Numbered from the stretch's first letter, positions 1 through 9,063 are shown. The stretch is 64,000 nt of DNA from Pokkaliibacter sp. MBI-7 (GCF_029846635.1 NZ_JARVTG010000002.1:558001-622000); one strand, 5' to 3'. Notes: generated by a model from the sequence alone, not told the origin. Numbers and translations: made by a program.

Positions 1-1
1 G

Positions 2-124
2 GGCATGGCGGCATGGCGTGAGCACCTGTTTATCTGGATGAACCGCAATGCCAACCGTGCCACCGACTTCTTCCGCATCCCGGCCAACAGGGTAGTGGAG
101 ATGGGGGCGCAGATTGAGTTCTGA
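2..124 (+). CDS. kup: C-terminal end of Kup-type potassium transporter (partial)
   Basis: Only the last 40 codons are inside the window; the gene begins upstream. The tail reads with the pattern WREHLFIWMNRN, then RATDFFRIPANRVVEMG, which is the conserved cytoplasmic C-terminus of proton-coupled Kup (KUP/HAK/KT) potassium uptake proteins. Kup is a roughly 620-residue inner-membrane protein with 12 membrane helices followed by this soluble tail. The stop is at 122-124 and about 100 bp separate it from the next gene on the same strand. The family call rests on the tail only, so it is moderately secure. Confidence 0.7.
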   Translation, partial: GMAAWREHLFIWMNRNANRATDFFRIPANRVVEMGAQIEF

Positions 125-230
125 CATGTTGCTGTGGTCATTAAATGATCAGAAGGTTGTCATCATTACTGACTAAGGTGAAAGGCGGGCACGCAGCTCG
201 TCGTTCAGGCTCGAGCAAAAGGAGAGAATG

Positions 231-1229
231 ATGGCTTTTTCGGTGATGACGTGGAATGTGGAAAACTTCTTTCTGGTAGACGCTGGAGACGATGCGGCCG
301 CCACGGAGGACGCAAGGCGTTTTGAGCAGAAGCTGGGGCTGCTGACCGCCACCATCCGTGAGCTGGCTCCAGATGTTGTCGCTTTTCAGGAGCTGGGGAA
401 GGATGCTCTGGCGCTGTTGCAACAGACACTCGGCGCTAATCTCTATCCCTCGATGCATGAAGGCCAGCCAGACCGGCGCGGTATCCGCGTGGGGGTGCTA
501 TCCAAACTTCCCTTTGTGCAGCCGGCAAAAGATCTCAGTCAGTTTACCGGCCCGGTGCCGGTGGATCAGGTTAAGGTGCTGGAGTATAGCGGTGCGCTGG
601 CTACAACAAGCCAGCTCGGCCGTGGCGCCGTTCGTGTCAGTGTCGCTGTCGGCCCGCTGCAGGTACATCTGATTACCTGTCACCTCAAGTCCAAGCTGCT
701 GACCTTTCCGCACGGGCGCTTCTCTACACATGATGAAGTTTTGCGTGCACAGGTCGCGGCCATGGCGCTGTTTCGGCGCGCCGCAGAGGCAGTAGAAGTG
801 CGAATGGAAACCACCCGGCTGCTGACCGACCATCCGCAGGACGGGGTAATCGTGCTGGGAGACATGAATGATGGGGAGGAGGCGGCCACATCACAGCTCT
901 TGCTCGGCCCGCCAGGCAGTCAGATGAACACCGGCGGCTTTCAGCGTCCTGACCAGGGGGATGCACAACGACTGTTCAACACGGCGCTGTTGATTCCTCC
1001 AGCCCAGCGTTTCTCGCGTATCGAGCATGGCCAGCCAGAAATGCTGGACCAGATTCTCTGCTCGCAGCATCTGTTGCCTGCTGATCAGCACGGGAAACGT
1101 CAGCTGCCGGAAGTGAAGAGCTATACCGAGCTTGTGAACGGTCTGGCATCCGTATCCGCAGATCCCAAGCTGCGGCACAAATCCATCGTCCCCGATCATG
1201 CTCCGGTGGTGGCACGTTTTGCGCTGTAG
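231..1229 (+). CDS. Endonuclease/exonuclease/phosphatase (EEP) family protein
   Basis: A 332-residue EEP-fold metal-dependent phosphodiesterase of unknown substrate (DNA, phospholipid or inositol phosphate are all possible). Visible family motifs are the N-terminal TWNVENFF (metal-binding Asn/Glu), FQELG, the central GDMND and the C-terminal PDHAPVVARF, whose Asp-His is the catalytic pair. No signal peptide is seen, so it is predicted to be cytoplasmic. Two ATGs are adjacent (228 and 231); GGAGAG at 221-226 fits the second better. It follows kup on the same strand with a 100-bp gap. The next gene is convergent. Confidence 0.85.
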   Translation: MAFSVMTWNVENFFLVDAGDDAAATEDARRFEQKLGLLTATIRELAPDVVAFQELGKDALALLQQTLGANLYPSMHEGQPDRRGIRVGVLSKLPFVQPAKDLSQFTGPVPVDQVKVLEYSGALATTSQLGRGAVRVSVAVGPLQVHLITCHLKSKLLTFPHGRFSTHDEVLRAQVAAMALFRRAAEAVEVRMETTRLLTDHPQDGVIVLGDMNDGEEAATSQLLLGPPGSQMNTGGFQRPDQGDAQRLFNTALLIPPAQRFSRIEHGQPEMLDQILCSQHLLPADQHGKRQLPEVKSYTELVNGLASVSADPKLRHKSIVPDHAPVVARFAL

Positions 1230-1321
1230 CCGGTAATGCAGGGGGCAGCAGTACCGCCCCGTCATAGTCTGCCCATGCCAAGAGTCAGAGCACACGGTTT
1301 GAGTCAATGATGCTTTGGAAC

Positions 1322-2569
1322 TTACGCTGACTCTTTACAGGCACTGAGCGGGTTACCGGCACTGAGCACACAGGTCGAGGCATTTTCCCGCTGGTGGCTG
1401 GCACTGGCAGCGCGCTGTGACAGCCACAACCCTGCCGCTGACGCGATAGCGAGCAGCAACGAGGCGACACTCATGCTGCCATCGCCCCACTGGTGGAAAG
1501 CAAAACTACCCAGAGTGCTGCCCAGCGACATGCCGAAGTATATGGCTGAGGCATTCATAGCCAGCAACAGACCGCGCAGATTGGGCGCAAGGCTGATCAG
1601 CCGGCGTTGCTGCGGCGTCTGAAACATCAGACCAAAGACAGCCCAGATGCCCGTCAGGGTAATACCTGCCCAAGGCATGGCGGGAGCAAGAATAAACAGG
1701 CTGAAGGTCACCATCATGCCAATCAGCGCCGTCCATAACAGCTGATCAGGGCTGAAGCGTTCTGCCAGTGCACCAGACAGTGCATTACCCATGACCCCTC
1801 CGACCCCGAAAGCCATCAGCGCTGCTGCCAGCGAGTGCTCAGGCAGCTGGAAATGACGCACCAGCAGAATACTGATCAGGGTGTAGCTGGCAAATTGTGA
1901 GGCCATCTGCATCAGCATGGAGACGATGCTCCAGCCGGTGTCGGCACGCTGAAACACACTAAGGAATGCCTTGGCTGTGACTCTGGGAGCGGGGGTGTGG
2001 TCTTGCAGCAGTACCGACACCAGCACGCCACACAGCACGATGACGGCCGCCATCAGCATAAATACGCCCTGCCACGACCACACCGTGCCCAGCCACGAAG
2101 CCAGCGGAACGCCAAACACGGTGGACAGTGTCATGCCGGTAAAGACGATAGCCAGTGCCCGGCCCTGATGTGCTGGAGCAACCAGCAGCGTGGATACCGC
2201 CAGCGCGGTCGGCCCGACAATAGCGGCACCGACAGCCAGTACACCGCGGGCGACCAGCAGCCAGTCATAGTCAGGGGAAAATGCGCTGCCCAAAGCACCT
2301 GCGGCCATGGCCAGCAGGCCGTATTGCAGCATTCGCCGGCGGCTGCGACCACTGCTCACCACCTGCATCAGCGGCGCCGCAACTGCGAAAATCAATGCGA
2401 ACAGTGACACCAGGCGGGCCATCTGAGTGGTTGGTTGCTGCATGCTGGCGGCCATGGGCTCAAGCAGACCGACCACCGCCAGTGAGCAGGTGTTGAAGGA
2501 AAAGTACGAGGCGCTGAGCACCAGCAGGCAGAGCAGAGTGCGGCGGTCAGAAGACGGTGAGGGTTCCAT
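1322..2569 (-). CDS. MFS transporter (DHA1-type)
   Basis: A 415-residue major facilitator superfamily permease with about 12 hydrophobic segments. Between helices 2 and 3 it carries a variant of the family loop (SSGRSRRRMLQYG), followed by VARGVLAVGAAIVGPTA, typical of drug/metabolite:H+ antiporters of the DHA1 group. An ATG at 2581 is in frame, but the ATG at 2569 is preceded by GGAG six bases away and is preferred. It is divergent from the LysR gene at 2659, a common arrangement in which the regulator controls the transporter. Substrate is unknown. Confidence 0.85.
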   Translation of the reverse strand: MEPSPSSDRRTLLCLLVLSASYFSFNTCSLAVVGLLEPMAASMQQPTTQMARLVSLFALIFAVAAPLMQVVSSGRSRRRMLQYGLLAMAAGALGSAFSPDYDWLLVARGVLAVGAAIVGPTALAVSTLLVAPAHQGRALAIVFTGMTLSTVFGVPLASWLGTVWSWQGVFMLMAAVIVLCGVLVSVLLQDHTPAPRVTAKAFLSVFQRADTGWSIVSMLMQMASQFASYTLISILLVRHFQLPEHSLAAALMAFGVGGVMGNALSGALAERFSPDQLLWTALIGMMVTFSLFILAPAMPWAGITLTGIWAVFGLMFQTPQQRRLISLAPNLRGLLLAMNASAIYFGMSLGSTLGSFAFHQWGDGSMSVASLLLAIASAAGLWLSQRAASASHQRENASTCVLSAGNPLSACKESA

Positions 2570-2658
2570 GGGGTACTCCATGCAGTATTGACGAGGTTGT
2601 CACTGTAAAAACCAGCCACATATAGTTGAAATCGATTATTCGTATGGGAGCTATAACC

Positions 2659-3576
2659 GTGGTCGATTTGAGGGCCATTGATCTTAATCTGCTGGTGTCG
2701 CTGGACGCCTTGCTGGCCGAACGCAACGTCACCCGCGCCGCGCAGCGGCTGCATATCAGCCAGCCGGCGCTGTCCGCACAGTTGGGGCGGCTGCGACAAA
2801 TTTTTGATGACCCGTTACTGATGCCTGCAGAAGCAGGGCGGGGAATGACGCCAACAGCGCGTGGTCTGGAATTGCTGGAGCCACTGCGCGAAGCGTTACA
2901 GCAGTTACAGACGGTGATTCAGCGGCGGCCCGTGTTCGACCCCGTGCATGATGAGCGCACTTTTCAGCTGGTCGCCACGGATAACAGCACGCTGGTATAC
3001 GGACTGCCGCTGATCGAGCGTTTTAATCATCTTGGTTACAAAGGAATACGGCTGGCGTTTCGCACCCCTGACCAGCAGTTACTGGCCAGCCAGATGGAAA
3101 GCGGAGAGGTCGACATCATGATCGGAGCACCGAATCTGATTCCGCCCAACCTCAAAGTGAAGGCACTGCGTCAGTTGCACTACGGTGTGGTGCAGCGGAA
3201 GGGGCATCCGCGCGGCACCGCGGCATTGACCCTTGATAGCTACTGTGAACTTGAGCACCTGCTGGTTTCCAACAGTGGCGGCGCCTTCCACGGCTTTATT
3301 GATGACCGCCTGGAAGCACTGGGGCGCCGTCGTCGGGTGGCGCTGTCAGTGCATCACTTCACGCTGGTGCCGGAGATATTGCGCCGAACGGACTATGTCA
3401 GCGTGCTTTCATTACCCTGTGCGCAGCGTTTTGCCGAGACGCTCGACATCTTCGAGCTGCCTTTTGACGAGCCGGTCGCCTTTCCCGCCTGCCTGGCGTG
3501 GCATCCGCGCAACCATCATGATTCCGGTCATCAGTGGCTGCGTGAGCAGATTACCGGGCTGGTGCGCGATTTATAG
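2659..3576 (+). CDS. LysR-family transcriptional regulator (NodD-like subgroup)
   Basis: A roughly 305-residue LysR regulator: N-terminal winged helix-turn-helix (about residues 1-60, with VTRAAQRLHISQPALSAQ as recognition region) and a C-terminal periplasmic-binding-like effector domain. The opening DLRAIDLNLLVSLDALL is the signature of the NodD/LinR-like branch. GTG at 2659 has GGAG eight bases upstream (2647-2650); an in-frame ATG lies at 2644. It is divergent from the MFS gene, with a short AT-rich intergenic space, so it probably controls that transporter and itself. Inducer unknown. Confidence 0.85.
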   Translation: MVDLRAIDLNLLVSLDALLAERNVTRAAQRLHISQPALSAQLGRLRQIFDDPLLMPAEAGRGMTPTARGLELLEPLREALQQLQTVIQRRPVFDPVHDERTFQLVATDNSTLVYGLPLIERFNHLGYKGIRLAFRTPDQQLLASQMESGEVDIMIGAPNLIPPNLKVKALRQLHYGVVQRKGHPRGTAALTLDSYCELEHLLVSNSGGAFHGFIDDRLEALGRRRRVALSVHHFTLVPEILRRTDYVSVLSLPCAQRFAETLDIFELPFDEPVAFPACLAWHPRNHHDSGHQWLREQITGLVRDL

Positions 3577-3813
3577 TCTGACGGCTGGCCAGCCTGACCA
3601 TGTGACTTTATGTCTTCGCTCAACACCGGGCGGGCCGAACTATGCCATTCTCATACGGAATCTTTGCAGATGGCCGCAGTGGCGAGGCATGTCAGCGACG
3701 GGGGGCATGACGGCCTTATTGCGGGCCGGGTACAGGCATCAGCTACCGATCAGCAACCATTCATAAAACTACCCATTAACAACCACCGATCAGCACACAG
3801 GAGTTAAAGCATC

Positions 3814-4884
3814 GTGTCTGCTCAATGTGAGGTTACTCTGAAAAAATCGGCAGGGGCGCCAATGAGCCTGTTCGAGCGTTACCTGAGCGTATGGGTCTTT
3901 CTGTGCATCGTGCTCGGCATTGCGCTGGGGCAGGGGATGCCTGCGGTATTCCGGTTCGTCGGCGGGCTGGAAATAGCGCAGGTCAATTTGCCCGTAGGGA
4001 TACTGATCTGGGTGATGATTATTCCGATGCTGGTCAAAGTCGATTTCAGTGCGCTGCATGAAGTGCGGCATCACCTGCGCGGTATCGGCGTGACCCTGTT
4101 TGTGAACTGGCTGGTCAAGCCGTTTTCAATGGCCCTGCTGGGCTGGCTGTTTATTCGCCATCTGTTTGCCGCCATGCTCCCGGCAGAGCAGCTCGACAGC
4201 TATATCGCCGGGCTGATTCTGCTGGCAGCGGCGCCCTGTACGGCAATGGTGTTTGTCTGGAGCCGGCTGACGCAGGGTGATCCGCTGTTCACCCTGTCAC
4301 AGGTGGCACTCAACGACAGCATTATGATTATTGCCTTTGCGCCACTGGTGGGGCTGTTGCTCGGCATGTCTGCCATTGCCGTCCCGTGGGACACCCTGCT
4401 GACCTCCGTTGTTTTGTACATCGTGGTGCCTGTGATACTGGCGCAGCTATGGCGTAAGCAACTGCTGGTTAAAGGTCAGGCCGCATTTGACGCTGCCATG
4501 AGCCGTATCGGCCCCTGGTCAATGGCCGCTTTGCTGGCCACGCTGGTGCTGCTGTTCGCCTTTCAGGGCGAGGCCATTCTGCAGCAGCCACTGGTGATTG
4601 CCCTGCTGGCCGTGCCCATTCTGATTCAGGTGCTGTTCAACTCGGCGCTGGCTTACTGGCTGAACCGGCTGCTGGGCGAGAAGCACAGCGTTGCGTGCCC
4701 TTCAGCCCTGATCGGTGCGTCCAACTTCTTCGAGCTGGCGGTGGCCGCGGCGATCAGTCTGTTTGGCTTCCATTCGGGTGCCGCGCTGGCGACGGTGGTG
4801 GGGGTGCTGATCGAAGTACCGGTAATGCTGCTGGTGGTGCGTATCGTCAACAATTCAAAAGGGTGGTACGAGGCCAGACGCTGA
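3814..4884 (+). CDS. ACR3-family arsenite efflux carrier
   Basis: A 356-residue polytopic inner-membrane protein of the ACR3 (bile acid/arsenite/riboflavin transporter) family, with about 10 hydrophobic segments. Key family features: NLPVGILIWVMIIPMLVKVDF near residue 55, the APCTAMVFVWS motif with the conserved Cys142 needed for arsenite transport, and NDSIM. The GTG start has AGGAG at 3799-3803. No arsR, arsC or arsH gene is near, which is unusual, because ACR3 genes normally sit in ars operons; it may be controlled from elsewhere. A 237-bp gap precedes it with no gene seen. Confidence 0.85.
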   Translation: MSAQCEVTLKKSAGAPMSLFERYLSVWVFLCIVLGIALGQGMPAVFRFVGGLEIAQVNLPVGILIWVMIIPMLVKVDFSALHEVRHHLRGIGVTLFVNWLVKPFSMALLGWLFIRHLFAAMLPAEQLDSYIAGLILLAAAPCTAMVFVWSRLTQGDPLFTLSQVALNDSIMIIAFAPLVGLLLGMSAIAVPWDTLLTSVVLYIVVPVILAQLWRKQLLVKGQAAFDAAMSRIGPWSMAALLATLVLLFAFQGEAILQQPLVIALLAVPILIQVLFNSALAYWLNRLLGEKHSVACPSALIGASNFFELAVAAAISLFGFHSGAALATVVGVLIEVPVMLLVVRIVNNSKGWYEARR

Positions 4885-5156
4885 CAGACTCGTGTTCGTG
4901 GCTTTTATTTTTAAATTTAATTGCTTGTATGAATGGTTTTTAAATTGGGGTTTATTTAAAGGTATATCTGTCAATAATTGTTGGGAGATCGAAGGTTTTA
5001 TTAACAGGCCGTTGTCTATCCGAATTGGTTAAAGAGGATTTTTTGTGTTTAAAAGTATAGATGTTAGATGAAACATACTATGCATTACCACCTGGATATG
5101 AAGAAAGTGTATATGCATTCTTAATAAATAGTAGAATTGACAGGTGAATTTAAAAA
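4885..5156. other. AT-rich intergenic segment containing a dispersed repeat copy
   Basis: Low-GC stretch between the ACR3 gene and the IS5-family element. Positions about 4886-5021 are recognisably similar to 41250-41397: both start with GACTCGTGTT and later share AAAGGTATA, AATAATTGTT, TCGAAG and ATTAACA in the same order. A 28-codon reading frame (5061-5147, MLDETYYALPPGYEES...) has protein-like composition but no ribosome-binding site, and may be a gene remnant. Confidence 0.45.
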
Positions 5157-6192
5157 GGCTTTGTTGCACAAATCGGAACAGGCTCCCGTGTTGTAGAATG
5201 AAGGCATGAACAAGCCTACCTCCCCGAAGTACAAAACAACGAACTGGAAGTCCTACAACGCCGCGCTCAAAGCGCGTGGGGCATTGATGATCTGGCTGGA
5301 CAGAAACATGACCTGGCACGGAACACCGCGCGGCCAGCGAGGGCGTACGCAGCGCTTCAGCGAGGCGGCCATTCAGTTCTGCCTGACGATCAAAAACCTG
5401 TTCGGCCTGGCCCTGCGTCAGGCGGTGGGCATGGTGCAAAGTCTACTCCGCCTGGCGGGACTGAACTGGCCTGCGCCGGACTACAGCACCGTCTGTCGGC
5501 GCCAGAAGTCGCTGCAGGTCGTGATTCCTTGCCGCCCAGCCACGACCGGACTGCATCTGTTGATCGACAGCACCGGTATCAAGATGCTGGGCGAAGGGGA
5601 ATGGAAAACCAAAAAGCACGGTGCGGACTACCGCCGCCAATGGCGCAAGGTGCATCTGGGCATCGATGCGCACACGCTGGAAATCCGGGCTATTGAGGTG
5701 ACCGACAATGCGGTGGGGGACGCGCCGATGCTGCCCGGGTTGCTGAGTCAGATACCGGTGGAGGAGAAGATAGCGTCTGTCAGTGGAGATGGTGCCTACG
5801 ACACGCGAGGCTGTCATGAGGCGATAGCCCGGCGAGAGGCAGAGGCAGTGATACCCACCCGCCAGAATGCGAAGCCGTGGAAGGAAAATCGCCCGGGGGC
5901 TTCTGCCAGGAATGAGATTCTGCGGGCCACCCGCCGGCTGGGCCGGACGCTCTGGAAGAAGTGGAGCGGTTATCATCGGCGTAGTCTGGTGGAAACCAAA
6001 ATGCACTGTTTCAAGCGGCTGGGTGAACGCGTGATGGCAAGGGATTTTGACCGGCAGGTCGCCGAGCTTCAGGTGCGGGCGGCAATATTGAATCGCTTTA
6101 CGCGGCTCGGGACACCGATGACGGTGCGCATACCATAAGATCATCTGGGGTAAGGGGTCTTATATGCTGACATCTATTTATGCAACAAAGCC
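5157..6192 (+). mobile_element. Intact IS5-family insertion sequence (IS903-like), 1036 bp
   Basis: Terminal inverted repeats GGCTTTGTTGCA(C/T)AAAT are seen at 5157-5173 and, inverted, at 6176-6192. One transposase gene fills the element. The ends and the transposase type resemble the IS903 group of IS5. The nine-base flanks (5148-5156 and 6193-6201) do not match, so no target duplication is visible; one side may have been lost by deletion or recombination. A decayed copy in the same orientation lies at 45521-46506. Confidence 0.9.
5206..6138 (+). CDS. IS5-family transposase
   Basis: A 310-residue DDE transposase. Catalytic acidic residues are visible in LLIDSTGIK (first Asp), SGDGAYDT (second Asp) and RSLVETKMH (Glu, the YREK-like region). 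The N-terminal third has the WKSYNAALKARG region typical of the IS903-like group. The frame is uninterrupted, so the element may still be active. The gene starts 49 bp inside the left end, in the usual IS5 position. Confidence 0.95.
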   Translation: MNKPTSPKYKTTNWKSYNAALKARGALMIWLDRNMTWHGTPRGQRGRTQRFSEAAIQFCLTIKNLFGLALRQAVGMVQSLLRLAGLNWPAPDYSTVCRRQKSLQVVIPCRPATTGLHLLIDSTGIKMLGEGEWKTKKHGADYRRQWRKVHLGIDAHTLEIRAIEVTDNAVGDAPMLPGLLSQIPVEEKIASVSGDGAYDTRGCHEAIARREAEAVIPTRQNAKPWKENRPGASARNEILRATRRLGRTLWKKWSGYHRRSLVETKMHCFKRLGERVMARDFDRQVAELQVRAAILNRFTRLGTPMTVRIP

Positions 6193-6224
6193 CATTTCTT
6201 TTACTAGGGCGTCAGGATATTAGA

Positions 6225-6522
6225 ATGAAAAAATGGGAATCTGAAATATTTAAGGACAACAACATAAAACTAATGAATTTTCATATCGTTTTTTCATGTC
6301 TGTATCCCAGTTTTTTAGGGCTATTTGGAATAGCATGGTATCAACATAGTGGTGATGTGAGTTTACTGGCTTCGGCTTTATGTTTGTTTTTTACATGCCT
6401 GCACGCAGCTCTTGCCTATGGCAGTAAGCACAAAATCGAAGCCTCCAGAAAACTTTCAGAGCTTCTGGGGGTAATGCTTATGTTCGGTTTTCCTGTGGGG
6501 ACAATCATTGGCTACTTTTTTC
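6225..6522 (+). pseudogene. 5' part of small membrane-protein gene split by IS256-family element
   Basis: ATG at 6225 opens a frame encoding about 99 residues: a short charged start (MKKWESEIFKDNN), then three hydrophobic segments (around residues 16-34, 42-62 and 76-96). It runs straight into the IS256-family element at 6523. Joining it to 7851-7906 after removing one copy of the eight-base target duplication (CTTTTTTC) keeps the frame open and yields a 117-residue protein ending in a charged tail (PEEYEEQSPS). The family is not recognised. The start lies 32 bp after the end of the IS5-family element, which may have cut its original promoter. Confidence 0.6.
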
Positions 6523-7843
6523 GGGTCTGTCAAACGAACTGTGTAACTGCTCCCTTTCAGAGTGCGGCCAGCGGCACGCGCTCCTCCCCAAACATCACCT
6601 GAAAACTCTGTAGTGCCGGTTTCCAGTGATGAATAGCCTTCCAGTTCTTCGATGCTTCGCGGATAGCCAGAAAGAGTGACTTGAGTGCCGAATCGTCGTT
6701 CGGAAAAATGCGCCGATTACGTGTCAGTTTCCGCAGGCTCATGTTCAGGGATTCGATGGCGTTGGTCGTGTAGATCACTTTCCGGATCTCCGGCAGGAAC
6801 TGGAAGAACGGTATGATGTTGTCCCAGTGACCGCGCCACAACCGCACCACCGCCCGATATTTCTCACCCCAATCGCTCTCAAAGTCATCCAGTTCGCGCA
6901 CGGCTTCGTCCGCTGTCGCCGATGTGTAAATTCGCTTCAGGGCACCCACAACGACCTTGCTGTCTTTGGTGTTGACATAACGCAAGCTGGCGCGCACCAG
7001 ATGCACAATACACAGCTGGGTCAACGTTTTCGGAAACACCGCGTTGACCGCTTCCGGCAACCCCTTCAGGCCGTCCATACTGGCGATGTAAATATCCTGC
7101 ACGCCACGATGACGCAACTCCGTCAGCACCGACAACCAGAACTTCGCCCCTTCGCTTTCGGCCAGCCACAGACCCAGCACTTCTTTCTCGCCGCGCAGAT
7201 TGACGCCAAGCACAACGTGCGCTGACTTGTTCACCACCTGCTTGTTGTGCTGTACCTTGACCACCAGACCATCCAGCCAGACGATGGGGTAAATCGCTTC
7301 CAGCGGTCGCGTCTGCCACGCTTTGGCTTCCTCCAGAACCGCATCAGTAACCTGGGCGATGAGTGTGTGCGAAATCGTCACACCGTATAAGTCCACCAGC
7401 GCACTCTCGATATCACGCGTGGTCATGCCCTTGGCGTACAGTGTCAGGATCTTGTCTTCCATCCCCGCCAGCCGAACTTGCCGCTTCTTGAGCAGCTGTG
7501 GCTCGAAGCGGCCTTCTCGGTCGCGGGGAGTCTCTATGAGCAAGTCGCCGACATCACTCTGCACCGTTTTACGGCTCTTGCCGTTACGGGTATTGCCCCG
7601 CTTGGCACCGGGCTCGGCTTTGTCGTGGCGGTCGTAGCCAAGGTGGTCGTCCATCTCGGCTTGCAGGCTGCGATTGATCATGTGTTGCAGCATCTGGGCG
7701 TACAGCTTGCTGACATCCTCCGGGGTCTTACATTCCTGAGTCAGCTCATCCAACATCTCTGGCGTTAGTGCCATGTAACTGCTCCTCGCGGTGTTCCCGC
7801 ATCATCCCATAAACGCAGTTACACAGTTCAATTTACAGACCCC
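6523..7843 (-). mobile_element. IS256-family insertion sequence, about 1.32 kb
   Basis: The ends are GGGTCTGT at 6523 and its inverse ACAGACC(C) at 7836-7843, followed inward by ACTGTGTAACTGC on the left and its complement on the right. The element is flanked by CTTTTTTC at 6515-6522 and 7843-7850, an eight-base target duplication that shares one C with the right end. One transposase gene on the minus strand fills it. It interrupts a small membrane-protein gene. A shortened relative (42814-43016) carries similar ends. Confidence 0.92.
6557..7774 (-). CDS. IS256-family (mutator-type) transposase
   Basis: A 405-residue transposase of the IS256/MuDR group. Visible features are the N-terminal region ending in EMDDHLGYDRHDK, the catalytic Asp in YPIVWLDGL, the second Asp in IASMDGLKG, the C/D-x2-H-like region LCIVHLVRAS, and the Glu in YTTNAIESLN. 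The frame is complete and lies a few tens of bases inside both ends, so the element appears functional. Confidence 0.95.
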   Translation of the reverse strand: MALTPEMLDELTQECKTPEDVSKLYAQMLQHMINRSLQAEMDDHLGYDRHDKAEPGAKRGNTRNGKSRKTVQSDVGDLLIETPRDREGRFEPQLLKKRQVRLAGMEDKILTLYAKGMTTRDIESALVDLYGVTISHTLIAQVTDAVLEEAKAWQTRPLEAIYPIVWLDGLVVKVQHNKQVVNKSAHVVLGVNLRGEKEVLGLWLAESEGAKFWLSVLTELRHRGVQDIYIASMDGLKGLPEAVNAVFPKTLTQLCIVHLVRASLRYVNTKDSKVVVGALKRIYTSATADEAVRELDDFESDWGEKYRAVVRLWRGHWDNIIPFFQFLPEIRKVIYTTNAIESLNMSLRKLTRNRRIFPNDDSALKSLFLAIREASKNWKAIHHWKPALQSFQVMFGEERVPLAAL

Positions 7844-7850
7844 TTTTTTC

Positions 7851-7906
7851 TTCAGACTACACTCTGGTGTGATCCCGAAGAATATGAGGAGCAATCTCCA
7901 TCCTGA
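7851..7906 (+). pseudogene. 3' part of the IS-split small membrane-protein gene
   Basis: After the right copy of the CTTTTTTC duplication, the frame of the 6225 gene resumes here and ends in TGA at 7904-7906. It contributes the hydrophilic tail LQTTLWCDPEEYEEQSPS after the third membrane segment. That the frame stays open across the repaired junction supports this being the original 3' end. Confidence 0.55.
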
Positions 7907-8060
7907 CGGTGAATATATCTAACAAAGCAATGCTGGACGGATCGCTAGAGGAATATAAGTGAGCAACCATTTGGTGATCTTTACCTTGATCTGATGGTCG
8001 CTAGAGAAAACTATCGACTTTTTGCGAAGTCATTAACTGATAGTAGATTTGTCATTAACA

Positions 8061-8097
8061 AAAAAGCCCGTGCTTCTGACGAAACACGGGCTTTTTT
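8061..8097. terminator. Bidirectional rho-independent terminator
   Basis: AAAAAGCCCGTG (8061-8072) pairs with CACGGGCTTTTTT (8085-8097) around a short loop. The A tract on one side and T tract on the other allow termination in both directions: for argC reading leftward and for anything reading rightward from the IS region. Confidence 0.85.
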
Positions 8098-8124
8098 GCT
8101 TTCTGCAACTCGTAGCTGCGGGGC

Positions 8125-9063
8125 TTACTCGATATTCACACAGAGGGACTCATCCAGCCCCAGCATGATATTGAGGTTTTGTACCGCCGCACCGGAGGCA
8201 CCTTTGCCCAGGTTGTCCAGCTTGGCTACCAGCAGGCTGCGATCTCCGTCTTTGTTGCCATAGACAGAGATTTGCACTTCATTGCTGCCTTCCACACCGT
8301 GAGGGGTGATGAATGGCGCACTGGCCGGGTCGATCTCGTTATAGGTATTCACCTTAACGAACGTTTCACCAGCGTAGGCATCGGCGAAGACCTTGTGCAG
8401 GGCTTCGCTGCTCTGGCCTTTAGGCAGGTGCAGGGGAATCATCACCAGCATGCCCTGCGCGAAGGTACCGACGCTGGGGATAAAGATGGGCTGATGGGCG
8501 AGGGCGCTGTGGGTCTGGATTTCCGGCAGGTGCTTGTGGTTAAAGCCAAGGCCGTAGGCGGCAAAGGTCGGGACCTTTTCATCGCTTTCATAGCGCTCGA
8601 TCATCGGTTTACCACCACCGGTATAGCCTGATACGGCATTGATGGTGTACAGGCCGTCAGCGGCCAGTGCACCTGCTTTAACCAGCGGTTGCAGCAGGAC
8701 GATGGCTCCGGTGGCGTAGCAGCCGGGGTTGGAAACCCGTGCGGCAGTGGCGATTTTGCTGCGCTGCTCGGCATGAATTTCCGGCAGGCCATAGACCCAG
8801 CCGTCAGCGATACGATGAGCGGAACTGGCATCCAGTACACGGCATCCCACTTCACCTGCCAGCAGGGCAGATTCTTTGGAGGCTTCATCAGGCAGGCACA
8901 GGATGGTTACATCCACTTCGCTCATCAGGCGCTTTTTGGCGTCGATATTGCGCTTTTCAGAAGGATCAATGCTGACAACCTGTACATGAGGGTGGTTAGC
9001 CAGACGCTGTCTTACCTGCAGACCGGTAGTGCCTGATTCGCCGTCGATAAAAACCTTTTTCAT
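8125..9063 (-). CDS. argC: N-acetyl-gamma-glutamyl-phosphate reductase (short type)
   Basis: Third enzyme of arginine biosynthesis: it reduces N-acetylglutamyl phosphate to the semialdehyde with NADPH in the cytoplasm. The 312-residue length, the N-terminal IDGESGTTG nucleotide loop and the catalytic Cys115 in SNPGCYATGA identify the shorter ArgC type 2. The start at 9063 (MKKVFIDGE) is preceded by AAGGAG; the open frame continues upstream but without family similarity. It is transcribed alone, away from other arg genes, and ends just before a strong terminator. Confidence 0.95.
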   Translation of the reverse strand: MKKVFIDGESGTTGLQVRQRLANHPHVQVVSIDPSEKRNIDAKKRLMSEVDVTILCLPDEASKESALLAGEVGCRVLDASSAHRIADGWVYGLPEIHAEQRSKIATAARVSNPGCYATGAIVLLQPLVKAGALAADGLYTINAVSGYTGGGKPMIERYESDEKVPTFAAYGLGFNHKHLPEIQTHSALAHQPIFIPSVGTFAQGMLVMIPLHLPKGQSSEALHKVFADAYAGETFVKVNTYNEIDPASAPFITPHGVEGSNEVQISVYGNKDGDRSLLVAKLDNLGKGASGAAVQNLNIMLGLDESLCVNIE

